From Clarireedia homoeocarpa (lineage: Eukaryota; Ascomycota; Leotiomycetes; Helotiales; Rutstroemiaceae): a stretch of 64,000 nt of DNA. Position 1 is the stretch's first letter; each line of letters opens with the position of its first letter. Under the pieces are notes generated by a model. The model saw only the letters and a list, made by a program, of their open reading frames with translations, was not told the DNA's origin and searched no databases. The stretch lies in contig LNKV01000029.1 in NCBI GenBank assembly GCA_001465935.1, forward strand, positions 391,215-455,214. Direction: 5' to 3'. Positions 12,745 through 24,700 of the stretch are shown here, in pieces. The position numbers and the translations under genes are program-made.

Positions 12745-15086
12745 ATGTCATCTAGGAAGAAGACTGGGAAGCAATTGCTAAGAGAGGAAGGGCTGGAGCG
12801 AACAGACAATGGATTGAAGCAATCGAGTTGGCCGGAGGTTACTCCAATAAATCAGAAGAATTACTACACGTAGGTCCTCTCCAAATTCATGCGCCGTTTC
12901 TGTTTGATTGTGTGCTTCATCGGACGATGCCACAGTTCCTTCTCGACTCGCCTGCTAACTTTGTCATTCACAGTGAGTTCGGAAAGCGCGACGATCAGTT
13001 ACTTGCGTCCCGGCTCCAAAATGAGGCAAATCAAGAGAAAATGATTCGCGACGCGAAGAATAGGGACCGAGCACTTGCGCGACAGGGTAATGCCGATGTG
13101 CCACTACCCTTACAAGATGGTGAAGAAGAGGAGGAGGCTACTGATGAATTGGCGGCATCTAAAGTCATTGTCATTCATCCAGGTAGTCAAAATCTACGAA
13201 TTGGTCTTGCAAGCGATGCCCTTCCAAAGACTGTCCCGATGGCCATTGCACAACGATATCCTGTCACAGAGTCCAAAGAATATCCGCCTCGACCGAAGCG
13301 CCAAGATCCCGAGGCCTCACCAGAGCAACAATTTGGCGAAGATTGGTCTAAGAAGTACACCAAGATGAGCGCCGACCTAAAGGTTGACATGCGCGCAAAT
13401 AGACGCAAGGTATTACCGAACTCGAAGGAGTTGGTAGTGAATTACAATCGACGGATAGAACCAGAAAAGATCCCCGAGCATAATGACCCTCTCCGCATTG
13501 AATGGACGGATATAACTACCAACACTAAAAGCGAATACACTGGTCCCGAAGCGCAGCGCATTCCCGATGACTCTGAGCCACCATACAAATTGTTCTGGCC
13601 TATGCAGCATGGATGGTTCAATGAAGGTGATTACGAAAGTCGTGAAGCTCTATTCAATGACTTTGAAACCATCATAGAGCAAGCTATGCGACGAGATCTT
13701 GGCTTGACCAGCAGCGCTGAGTGGGAACAATATAGCTGTGTTGTTGTTGTGCCAGACCTTTACGACAAGAAGTACATTGAACAAATGTTCGACATGTGTA
13801 TGAGGGGGTTCGAATTTAAACAGGTTGTTTTCATCCAAGAAAGTTTGTCCGCTACTTTTGGTGCTGGTTATACCAGTGCATGTGTGGTTGACGTTGGAGC
13901 GCAAAAGACATCCATATGCTGCGTTGAGGATGGAATGTGTGTAGAAGATTCGCGCATCAACCTCAAGTACGGTGGTTACGACGTTACAGAAACCTTCCTT
14001 AAGATGATGTTGTACGATCATTTCCCATATGCTGACATCAACCTCAAACGGCGCTACGATTTCCTACTTGCAGAAGAACTCAAAATGAACTGCTGCACAT
14101 TAAATCAAGCAGACATTTCAGTTCAACTGTACAACTTTCATCTGCGCGCACCCAACCAACCTACGCACAAATACCAATACAAGACTTATGATGAGGTCAT
14201 CCTAGCTCCAATGGGATTCTATGATCCAAGCATTTTTGACAATAGCGATAAACTCGTCGGTCGTCGCAAACACTTAGATCGTTCTTACAATGCCTATGAT
14301 ATCGATACACCAGACGATCCCACATCTTCAGCTCAACTCACCCTACTTGCGCAAATCAAACCCTCTATCCTGACAAACGCGAATGGATTTAATCCCAATG
14401 GCTTCATCTCCAATGGCATGGCTGACACCTCATTCTCTACTCCTCAAAAGGAGAAGCCGAACCCTTTCAACTTCCTTGGTCGTATGGACACAGACAACCC
14501 TGCAAATTCCAGCGTCACTTCAGCGGCTGCATCACCTGCTCCCGAGGGCAATGGTACGCCGGCACCATCTATCCCCTTTACTTTCCAAGGTAATGGAGCC
14601 AATACCGGTTCACCAGGGCCTTCAAATGGTATCAATGGCTCACACAATGGCGGAACACCTGTTCCTCCTGCCGGAATGTTCGTGGATGCTCATGCCCGAA
14701 CAGCCAAAGACCTTGCCATTGAGCGCGACTCTGTCTTGCCCGTTTCCCCCCTTGATTCAGCTGTCATAACTTCTATAACCGCAGCATCGAAAGGTGACGA
14801 CAGGAAAGCTCGTGATTTCTATGGTGGTATCATGCTCATTGGGGGTGGAGCCAAAACTCCTGGTTTTGGTCCCTTCCTGGAAGAACGATTAAAAAAGAAG
14901 AGACCAGACCTCTTTGATAAGATTCTTGTTGGCACTAGTCCGAGGGAGATGGATGGTCAGGTTGTGGTGTGGAAGGGAGCAAGTGTTTTTGCAAGGATGA
15001 AGATGCATGAAAGCTGGATAGGGAGGAAGGAATTTGAGATGCTGGGACCTAGAGTGCTGTATCAGAAGATGCTTTGGCATTATTGA
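12745..15086 (+). CDS. arp8: Actin-related protein 8 (INO80 chromatin-remodelling subunit)
   Basis: Nuclear actin-related protein that, in the INO80 complex, forms an actin-Arp4-Arp8 module contacting linker DNA. Two exons, 12745-12869 and 12974-15086 (intron 104 nt, GTAGGT..CAG), give 745 residues. I chose the ATG at 12745 because it yields the conserved Arp8 N-terminus (GKQLLREEGLERTDN, then NQKNYYTEF running into KRDDQLL); the longer single-exon frame from 12828 instead reads through intron sequence. Seen: first actin phosphate-loop-like strand (VIHPGSQNLRIGLA), a second block VVDVGAQKTSICCVEDG and a GGGAKTPGF block near residue 664. Between about 485 and 640 lies a long Asn/Gly/Pro/Ser-rich insertion, expected in fungal Arp8 but poorly conserved. 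Confidence 0.93.
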
Positions 15087-15962
15087 TGGCCGTGAGTGCG
15101 GCTCTACCCGTATGATTTTAGAGTTCTTTGGTTCTGGTGAGCTGAATGAATTGACTTGACGAAGTCGGATGTGGCGTTAATAAGGGATGAAAATGGCGTT
15201 GGGGGGAAAAGCGATTTCTAGAAAGATATCCTGGGGTGCAAATATCATAACATTTGTAGATCAGTTGGTACAAATAGTCTTTGGTACTGGTTTGCCATAT
15301 TTTGCAATGTAGAAGGGCGAGACATTGAAGGTTTTCTGAAGGAGATGCCCCGGTCAGGTATTACGCGGCGACGAGACTGTGCAAGACAAGAGCGAGCGGA
15401 ATCTTATAAAATCTCAACAATGACGGGAACTCTCCCTAAGATTTACTGGCGACCTCTCCTAATATTGTATGAGGTTAACCAGTAGAGAACAGAGTCTCCA
15501 GTTGTGGTGTAAGAACACGCTATATCTGTCTTGGGACTAGCGTGGAAGCGAGCCGCAAAGCCCATAATTGATTCTTCATCCTCTTCTACATTGCGCATCT
15601 GTATACAATGTTGCCGTCGGCACAGGAACGAGAGAGGTCTACGACTGGGATAACCAAACAGTACAAGTCGAAATTCTTACCTCTTTCTTCTACATACTCT
15701 TCAATATTCGTATCTATGTTTAGATCGTCCGAGACATCAAATGATCGCGTCACCAATAACCATTTCTGGAAATTACTGGTTGAGTCAATCCAATCCATCA
15801 AATTATTATATTAAGTATCTTCGGCAATTATTTTTAGAATTCCTTCCAATGCATACATTTCCGTTCCATCCCTGGAGTTCCAAAAGACCCAATGCAAAAT
15901 CATATCTCAGCCACCACGTCACATTCCTCTAGTGCTATCAAGGTCTTTCCTCCACGACAATT
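15087..15962. other. Intergenic, nothing seen
   Basis: 3' flanks of arp8 and of the convergent CFEM gene. Short open frames only (15586-15801 minus and similar), none with a recognisable domain. Confidence 0.6.
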
Positions 15963-16555
15963 TTAGAATACGGCGAGAGCCGCAGCTCCAAGAACAACAA
16001 TACTACCGAAACCCACTCTCATTTGGCTTCCACCACCAGTGTATGGGAGGATAGGTGCGGTAGAGTTGATGCTACCGGTTGGGGATGCCACTCCGGATAT
16101 AGCTGAGGTAGGAGCAAGAGAAACTGAAGAGGAAGCGACACTTCCAGTTGTTGAAGCGACGCTTGACGATGCTACGACCGACGAGGAAGGTATCAATGGA
16201 GCAGTAGCTGAGCTACTGGGCGCTACAGAAGATGCAGGAAGGGCCGCGCAGGCTTTAGCTGCAGCGTCGGGGATGCCTTCAAGTGAAGTTAGTAATGGCT
16301 CGCGATTGTATTAACTCTCAATGGCGTTTGTTACTTACCCACAGCGACGTTCAACGGACAACTTGCAATGACACAGCTGGTGGCAGCTGATTGGATCTTT
16401 GCCGTGTTCTCGGACTTGCATTGACAAGCGACATCTGTCACTGAGCAGGTAGTGGAAGAGGTTACGGCATCATTGATACATGACGTGGCACAGGCTGGAA
16501 TCTGAGCAGCGGCCAAAGAAACGAGGGCCAAAAGTGCGAAAGCCGAATACTGCAT
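15963..16555 (-). CDS. CFEM-domain, GPI-anchored cell-surface protein
   Basis: Small fungal-specific surface protein. Exons 16555-16339 and 16276-15963 (intron 62 nt, GTAAGT..AAG) encode 176 residues. Seen: signal peptide 1-18; a CFEM domain with all eight cysteines (22, 26, 37, 44, 46, 61, 66, 82) and Asp41 just before the CxC pair, the residue that ligates haem iron in Candida CFEM proteins; a Ser/Thr/Ala/Val-rich stalk from about 85 to 150, probably O-glycosylated; then a hydrophobic C-terminal tail preceded by a small-residue stretch, the form of a GPI-anchor signal. Intron placement joins the seventh and eighth cysteines correctly. Possible roles known in the family are haem/iron acquisition, adhesion or host interaction; none can be chosen here. 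Confidence 0.92.
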
Positions 16556-18465
16556 ATTGATGAATGTTTGGTCGAAAGGAATTGCCTTGAATGAATGATT
16601 TGCAAAATGATTGGACTGTACTTTTAAAGAATGGTTTTGTGCTGGAGAGTAATAAGGTAAGTAAGTGATTCAGAGCTCGAAAGGATTACTCTTATATAAT
16701 GGGGACGAGCTAACGGTGATTGACATCTAGGATTGTGATTTGCGGATGTTTAATTGTCTTTTCTAAAACCGTGTGTGGGATAATCAGTCAAGTGGCAGAG
16801 ATGATTCGTTTTCCAGATCTGTACCCAGCGCCCGTCGAACATGCCAATAAGCAGCGAATACAGACCCCTCGAACAAGTTTTCATTCAAGAAATGTGGCAG
16901 CTTTTGCGGAGAGTATTTCCCCTTTATTTTTATGGCGCAGTAAGCTGGACACAGATAGAGTTTCTTGTGCTTGGACGACATGCGACGATTCCCAATTGGA
17001 CAATTCGTCTTTAACGTTTATAAATTCAATGCAGGAACAATATCTCGAGCGTCCAATGATGCGTTTTTGAAGGATTGGCACTCAATTTCTCCGGACTGCA
17101 CACGAGCACATATATGTGCCACTTCGTATTTTTAGGTATGACAGACAGCAATTGAGTAGAATGGTGGCATCAATTGGTTGGGCAAATGGTCCTGGTGGGA
17201 AAGTCTGGAGATTCTGGGGTAGGACATGTACGCCGCATTTTGTGCATCATGGGGCACTGTTAATCATTTCCACATTATTAGTCTACAGCGTCAGTGAGTG
17301 GACCGATGCGCAACTTTTTTTTTGACATCTGATGCTCATTCACCTCAGGACTCCGGCCCGTAAACTGGTGCTTACTTTACGGCATGCGGGACATTCTTCA
17401 GTCAATCGGTCCTGCCGTTTCGCGGTATCGAGCACGGCGGCCGAATCAATTCGAAAGCATTTGGTGAAGCCTCCGGATTGGAATTCCTTGGAAAACAATC
17501 GCGAAGATGTTCTGAGCCCATTGAGTGATATGAGCCACTCGTTCGAATGTCTTGCGCCCCCAACAAACATACATTCGGCCCTGCTTTAGTTCTGTGCAAG
17601 AGTAGTGGAAGAACAGGCCCAGGGTCCTGGTAAATCTCGACGATCAATTATCCTCTGTTTCTATCAAATATTCGTCTGCATAAACAGCAAATATCTATTG
17701 TATTTCTGCTTCGATGCCGAGAGAAGAGGAGAGGGGAAGAGGTTTTTTGTGAGATTACGAGGCGTTGTACAACCCTTAATATCTTGCTGCATTTAATGTA
17801 TTGCAAACCTGCTGTCGAAGGGAACAAAGAAGTGATAACGACGACAATTGGATGACCAAGTTCACTTGAGTTTGTTTCACGAAATGTACAGTATCATGTT
17901 AGCTGACATCACTAGGCATGGAATGACGGAGGAGACCAGAGGATGAAGTACCAGACTAAGACGCTGATGCGGAAAGATACTTCCACATATTTCCTCGACT
18001 TACACGGTGATTGCCTGCACTAGGAGGTGACCACGAACACATTGACCCTTTACACACAGACATTCATCCAAAATAAGCATCGGATTTTGCTTCATCCACC
18101 TCACCGACCAAAGTTCGGATTCGCATCATATTTAGTGGTTGTCAAATTCTTGCTTTGCTGTCAATCTTCGGAGCCTCGAGTATTTATTGGCTTCAGTGCT
18201 GTCATCTTTATCTTCCCAGGGCCAGTGCGGGCTTTTAAATTCAGATGAAACCGCGCCAAGAAAAAATCAAAACAAACACCCATAGTCCTCTCAACTCCTG
18301 GTATCTAAATATCGAAGAGGCATACAATTCTATTCGGCGCGTTCGTTCGTGAGCACATTTCATGAAATCATTCTTTGTCATCTTATTAGCAGAGCCACGT
18401 CGGAAGTCAAGTTGACATACAAATATCTGTGAGTGAGTTTGCCACAGTTTAACTTCCCCCAAGTA
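16556..18465. other. Intergenic, nothing convincing
   Basis: 1.9 kb of unassigned DNA upstream of the CFEM gene. Several frames of 60-116 codons occur on both strands (16720-17070 plus, 17340-17570 minus) and overlap each other. None has a recognisable domain or a matching exon partner that I could find. Confidence 0.5.
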
Positions 18466-19037
18466 TCACCTTGGTATCAAACAGTCCCTCGAAATATTCG
18501 AATTCTCAGATACTTCTACATACACACGAGATGATTCGCGGCCAGACCGAACTAGAGGTATGGAAGAAGCCTTCCATGTAACTAGATATTTGATTGGGTT
18601 GCTTGCTTTTATCCCTTTGAACCACGCAGCACTCTTCTTCATCGGTTGTCTAGACCATGTCATACTGTTCTTTGTATCCTTCTCGGGGCTGCAAAAGTAC
18701 TGTTAGCTTAATTTTCTTGTTTCATGAAACAGTCGTAATCTTATACGTACCTTGATGTGTACGGTACGATACCATTTTTTCCGAAGAACTTCTTCCTTTG
18801 TGAGACTTTCCTTTCCATCATAGCTCTGCTGCCAATAAAGAAGCCTTCATTTCGATGCATGTTCGTACGAGAGTCCATACTGTAATGACTTCTTTCGCTC
18901 ACGTCGCTCCTTCTCCCTCGTCGAGTCTCATCTTCGAGACGCCCTGGGTGAATCTGAAATGAAGGCCTATTCGGACCAACATGGTTGTCGACCAGACCGG
19001 ACGACGTGTCATCGCAGAGGAATCTCGAGAAGTTCAT
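18466..19037 (-). CDS. Probable two-exon orphan protein, function unknown
   Basis: Not recognised. Exon 1 is 19037-18751 and exon 2 is 18688-18466. The junction has a textbook AG|GTACGT donor and TTTTGCAG acceptor, a 62-nt intron like others in the window, and the frame is preserved to give 169 residues ending in CLIPR. The unspliced frame would stop right after the donor. The product is basic, rich in Arg, Ser and Lys, with no signal peptide, membrane segment or known motif. Evidence for a gene is only the paired open exons and good splice sites; no homology is claimed. An alternative is chance open frames. Confidence 0.4.
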
Positions 19038-19802
19038 TGTTACTGCTGGACTCGTCTTGTTCCAAACCCATACACAGGATGTTCGTGAATAGTGACGAAT
19101 TCTTTAACAAAAAAGAAATTTCCGAGACAACTCGTGCAAAGACTTCGCCGCACGGCAACAAGTCAAGAGTTCAATCAGAATACACAAGCTTTTATACATC
19201 CGAGCGGCGGTCACAACAACGTATAATAGCATGATGTTATAAGATCATCGCATGATAGCGCACAGTCGCATCGCGCCTCTCATTTGCTAGCAGTGCATCG
19301 TCTGTGCGTTTTTTTCCCGGGGAGAGTTTGCATAAAGTTCAAGGACAAGGTTATCTTCAAACCTCTCGAAGCTCTATGTGCTGGCGCTAAAGCTGACGAG
19401 TACAAGCCATTGGTATTTTGTTAGGGATTGTTGACTTTCCATCTTACCCACATCACGTTTCATGGTTTGCTTGAACGGCGAATTCTCATCTTACACCGAA
19501 TCCTCATCCTCATATGCATGAGAAGCTCCTTACAGTCAAGGTTTTTGATAACGTGAGAGAAGCTATAGTTCGCGATTGTAGTAACTTTATTTTTATCATT
19601 GGGTGCGATCTAAAAATGCTCCGAAGATCAATATATCGCGGGACAATGCGCTCTTCCATGGAATCGACAACTTCTAGTCTTTTGCATCACTTTCCACCTA
19701 GACTTCTTTCTCTTCTTCTCCAGGGCGTCCTTGATGGATTAGCCATTACAGTTTATTTAATGTTTTCTTAATTTTCTACTCGGTTCGCACGAGTGGGAGA
19801 AT

Positions 19803-20891
19803 ATGTATATTCCCTCGGGGATTCTTAAGAGAGATATGGAGAAGGGGGGAGACCAGAGTGAAGATAGTCTTTTTGGTAGACCTCAGCCATCGCAATATGA
19901 TGATCCAATATATCCTAATAATGAGACACCTACCTTAACTTCTCTTGGCCTCCCTGCAGTTCGGCGGTCGTCTGTTTCTCCAAGAGATCCTCTTTCCGAG
20001 GGGCTGAATCCTCAATTGACTCCGTCCCCCACCAAAGGTCTCGACCAAGGCGCGGTAATTGGAATCGCGGTTACTATCGCCGTCATAATCATACTCGCCC
20101 TCGTTATTCTTGATTTCTTTATTCTTCCATCGCGGGCACGGAGCGCATTTGCTAAGAAGCAGATGAGCGATCTGAAGAAGGATGAGACGTCGTCGCCACC
20201 AACTCCACAACCGCCAAAATCCCTTGCGAAGTCAAAACCAAAAGCAAAACCACTGCCAACTGTCCCTGAGCCAATATACTTCTCCAAAGACATACGTCCA
20301 TCTGGCAGACGCAACAGCTTCGGTTCCGGCTACTCATCGCGATACTCACGATCTATGTCCTTCGACTCCGGCGTAGGCATGTACGTTTCCGATGCAGCTA
20401 CTATGAAAGACCTCGGTCTCTCCATCCCCAGACCCGGATACGCGAGAAGTATCGCCTCAACAGTAGGTTGGCGACCCTGGGACGACGACACACAATCCGA
20501 AATAACCGCCTTCAAAAACACCCCTGGTTCATACAACGGCCCCGTACGATCCGGTATGGGCGTGGGAAAATGGGACGGGCGGGATTGGAATGATTCGTAT
20601 GAGGAGTCTATTTACACTATCTACGAGGATTTGGAGGAAGCGAGGAAGTTGCATGATGATGGGGAAGTGAATAGTCGGTTGAGGAATTATGAGGGGAAGA
20701 TTAAACCGGGGATGGGGGTCCAGAAGAGACATACGACGGTTTTTATTCGTGAGGTCCAGGCGGTTGAGAGGTTTATGGAAACGCAGGAACAACAGGAGGA
20801 GAGGGATAAGCAGAATTTTGAGATGTATAGAAGGTTTTGGAAGAGTAGGAAGATGGCGGGGAGGAGGTTGAGTGCGCTGACTTTCAGATAG
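19803..20891 (+). CDS. Single-pass membrane protein of unknown function
   Basis: Intronless frame of 362 residues. Seen: about 80 hydrophilic N-terminal residues rich in Pro and Ser, one strong transmembrane helix at 83-108 (GAVIGIAVTIAV then IIILALVILDFFIL), a basic cluster right after it (PSRARSAFAKK) that by the positive-inside rule places the C-terminus in the cytosol, then a Pro/Lys-rich stretch, a Ser/Arg/Tyr-rich stretch (about 165-190) and a charged C-terminus. No enzyme motif and no cleavable signal peptide, so a signal-anchor topology is likely unless an upstream exon was missed. This general form (short Ser/Pro ectodomain, one helix, disordered tail) is shared by many fungal surface sensors, but I do not recognise a family. 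Confidence 0.75.
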   Translation: MYIPSGILKRDMEKGGDQSEDSLFGRPQPSQYDDPIYPNNETPTLTSLGLPAVRRSSVSPRDPLSEGLNPQLTPSPTKGLDQGAVIGIAVTIAVIIILALVILDFFILPSRARSAFAKKQMSDLKKDETSSPPTPQPPKSLAKSKPKAKPLPTVPEPIYFSKDIRPSGRRNSFGSGYSSRYSRSMSFDSGVGMYVSDAATMKDLGLSIPRPGYARSIASTVGWRPWDDDTQSEITAFKNTPGSYNGPVRSGMGVGKWDGRDWNDSYEESIYTIYEDLEEARKLHDDGEVNSRLRNYEGKIKPGMGVQKRHTTVFIREVQAVERFMETQEQQEERDKQNFEMYRRFWKSRKMAGRRLSALTFR

Positions 20892-21791
20892 GTGGGATGG
20901 GACGGATAGGTGATTTTCGATGTACATATATTTATGAGGGGAAGGAAGGTGGGCAGCTGGATACCTGCACATCGACTTTGTAATGATTGGGGAGGAGGAG
21001 GCATGAAAATCTAGACCTTTTGCCAACTGATTCATCCAAGAAGTCCTAAGATAGAGCTCTGCACCACCCATCCACTCTAGATGCAACATCGCCCCGCCAA
21101 CCTCCCCGCTCTCAGCGACAGGTCCTTCGTGTCTCCAAGTATCAAGTATGCGATTGATTGATGGTTGATGCGGCAGGATTACTTCGTACCTTGCCGAAGT
21201 AATTGATGAGTACGAAGTAGAATCGCTGGGATCCACCCTGAGCAAACCAAATCCTGAAAATGGTCGCAATCGCACATCGTAAACGAGGAGGAAAGAACGT
21301 CACTGTGCAGTACGAAGTACGAAGTATCATTACTCAGCATAACTGACACGCATTCAACTGGACGAAGTACCCAGTCTTTTAAGGCAGAATCCAAGGTTCT
21401 GCAGGCAGGAGGACGCTAAAGTTCGTGCTTACAGGCTTGCCGAGACGCTAGTTTCTCCCAATCTCACCAACACGTGCAAATCATGTGCTCGCTGCCTAAA
21501 CCCCTTGTCACGAGTTTCCCCGCGTTGAGGCAACAGTGCGTGTTGACAAAGATGGGACGGTGAGAATACCGGAGATAGCGAGACTTATAAGATGCGATGC
21601 CGTTCTTTTGAATTTTATATGTTTTTTTCTTTCTTTCTTTTTCATCCTTCCTCTGGTTGACAATCCCTCGCTGTCTTCCTTTTACATACAGGACTGCAGT
21701 TTACGTACGAATACCAAGACACGTTGCAATTGAAAGACACGCGATTTGTTCAAGTTTTATATTGCAGTTGCATAATTCTTCATCGTTCACA
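20892..21791. other. Intergenic with clustered TACGAAGTA motifs
   Basis: 900 bp between the membrane protein and the ankyrin gene. It holds the densest group of the TACGAAGTA/TACTTCGTA word in the window (21180, 21211, 21311 and an overlapping copy at 21318). The last 200 bp are CT-rich, as expected of a fungal promoter, before the ATG at 21792. Confidence 0.6.
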
Positions 21792-24700
21792 ATGGCAGCT
21801 CAGGCACTTCCGGGACAACCAGCTCTTCTTGAGCTCCCATCAATCCCCGCACCCGTCAAAGAATTCATTCCATACCTTTCCCAAAACCCCGACAAATCCA
21901 TCAGCTCCCTCGTCGAGCCATACAAAGCGTACGAATCCGAACTTCGGAAATTCTTCGCGCAGCAACCAGACCATGAAGTTGTCAAAGACGGCGCTGTTAA
22001 TCTCGTCCCAATCTTCTCTGGCCATGAAGCTGAACTCAAGATGCATACTCGAGACCTGGCGTCCGAGACGCAAGAACAGAAGGAGAAATACATCATGCCA
22101 TTGAAAGATAAAGATCGCAGACCAAATGGCTCACCTGCAGTTGTTGCATCTTTGAAAGATTTCCAGACGAATTTCAATGTTTTCTCTGAATCTTCGCTGG
22201 CTGATTTAGACTGGAATAATGTCGTTGCGGCTGGTAGTGCGGTTACGACTTCACTCATCCCACTTCCGGAAAAATGGTCTGGAAGCAAGAGAGCTATGAG
22301 AGAATACTACCATCAACATCTTGCCCCTGCATCGGATGTTGATCTCTTCCTTTACGGTCTGACGGAGGAGGAGGGTCTGGAGAAGATCAAGCAGATTGAA
22401 ACCAAGATCAAGGACGCCATTTTACATGAAACAACTACAATCCGTACCAAGAATGCTATCACCATCGCAAGTCAACATCCTACTCGTCATGTGCAGATTG
22501 TTCTTAGACTCTACGATTCGATCTCGCAGATCATCACCGGATTCGACGTCGATTGTTCTTGTGCAGCTTACAATGGATCGCAAGTGTATATGAGTCCAAG
22601 AGCCGTCGGGGCATTTGTTACTCAGTGCAATACCATTGACTTGACTAGACGTTCTCCGAGTTATGAGAATCGCTTGAGCAAGTACAGCCACAGAGGTTTT
22701 GAGGTCCATTGGCCAATGTTGGATCGATCAAGAATTGATCCGACTATTTTCGAGCGTTCTTTTGGGAGAACAGAGGGTTTGGCAAGATTGTTGATCTTGG
22801 AGAAGTTACCGAAGCAAGCTGTAAGTTTTTTTTCCTAGATGACTTGTTCATAGACTCGCAGATATTGACGTGGAGGAATATAGGATCGAGAGAATTACAT
22901 GGATCAGCGACGTAAGGAACGCGGCAGGCCCGCCTTGAACCGAAATTTCCGCAGTCAACGTAGATTGCATGGTAATCTTAAAGACCAAGAAGAGGATGAG
23001 GTAAGATAATTAGAAACAGGTACTCCATTTGGCTATACGTGCTAACATGATTTCTAGGTCGCTGAGTGGGCTGAGCAGGACGATATCGCCGACTACCACA
23101 CTATGACTGTTCCTTACGGACCCAAGTACAATGCGGCGAAGATCAACCGATTGCTCTATGCCAAGGATCTTCTATTGAACGCTGAATGGAATCAACCTGA
23201 AGACCGCACCGTCTATCTACATCGCCATCCATGTTTCTTCGGGACGGCCGAGGAGATAATCCATGACTGTTGTGGATACTGTCCCGTTCCCACTACAGAC
23301 GAGGAGAAAGAAGTCTCGGAGAAAGAGAGTAAAACTAACGTCTCCGGTACTCTGAAATTTATCGTTGATGATCCGGGACGACAAGAAATCGGTAGTTTCA
23401 ACCCGATCACCGATGATGAATGGACAACTATGAGTTACGTTGGTGACACTGCGCGTCTCTGTCAAGCTATTGTGGATGGTGACCTCGAGCATGTACAAGA
23501 CTGGTGTTCTCAAGAAGGTGTCGATGTCAACCGTCGAGATTTTACTGGGCGCACTCCTCTACATCTCGCTACCTTGGCTTCAACTCCAGAGATTGTCAAA
23601 TGTCTAGTAGACAACGGTGCGAGGATGATCGCTAGACTTGTTGATGGCAGGACTGCTCTGCACATTGCAGCTGCGAGAGGCAATCGGGAGATGATTCGTA
23701 TCTTGATGGATAAGAGTTTGGCCAACGAAGAGGAAGAGGAGCAGAAAGAGGAAGCTCGCCTCGATGCTAAGAGAAAAGCTGCAGGTATCAAGCCTGAAAT
23801 TGAAGAAGACTCCGATAGTGCTTCGGAGATCACACTTGACAGTGATCAGGAAGCTTCTGATGCTATGACGATGGGCAGTTTCGTCAAGATTCCTAAAGAA
23901 GGCGAAGGTGAGGGGGCTAAGGAGATTGTAAGTTTCATTCTTTGACACACGGTGTTTGCCTGCTAACTGAACTACCTAGGCCGATGTGCTAGACGAGTCC
24001 GAGGAAGATCCTGATGTCTATGATATTAATGTCATTGCTTGGGACTATGGCCTCTCTCCACTCCATTTAGCAATCATGAACGGACATCTCGATGTCATCG
24101 AATTCCTTGTTTCAGAATACGGCGCTGACGTTCTTCTCCCTGTGAAACTTGTCGAAGCTGGTACGACCAATCAAAAAGGCGCTATCATGAGCTTGCTTCT
24201 CGCTATGTCACTTCCGAATGACCAAGCAAAGGGAGTTGTCAAACTTCTGCTTAAGTTGGGTGCGACTTCTGGCCAATCCGATATGAATCACGTCACCGCA
24301 CTTCATTACATTGTTGCTCAGGATAACAGCGACTTACTCGACATACTGTTCGAGAACGATGGGCCAGTCGCCAATAGAGTGCTCAATAAGCACGGAATGA
24401 CTAATGGGTGCATGAATCAGAATACACCACTAACTACGTCTGTTGCATTGCGCCATGAAGAGATGGTCACGAAACTTCTTAAGCTTGGAGCCAAGCCAGA
24501 GATCCAATTTGATGATTGGATCAAGAACTACCTTGCTAATAATTCATGGGCCAAAACTCTGTCCACTGATGAGAGTCGAAAGCAATTCCAACAAACTGTA
24601 ACGCAACCAATCATTGCTGCCATTTGTAAGGAATCGCCCGCTATTGTGAAAGAACTGCTTGCACATGGCGCCGATCTTCAAACACTGACAAATTACGGTT

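Noticed and set aside
20529..21275. 248-codon frame on the minus strand
   Set aside because: It lies mostly antisense to the membrane-protein gene, is low-complexity (Pro/Leu/Ser runs) and has no domain; treated as a shadow.
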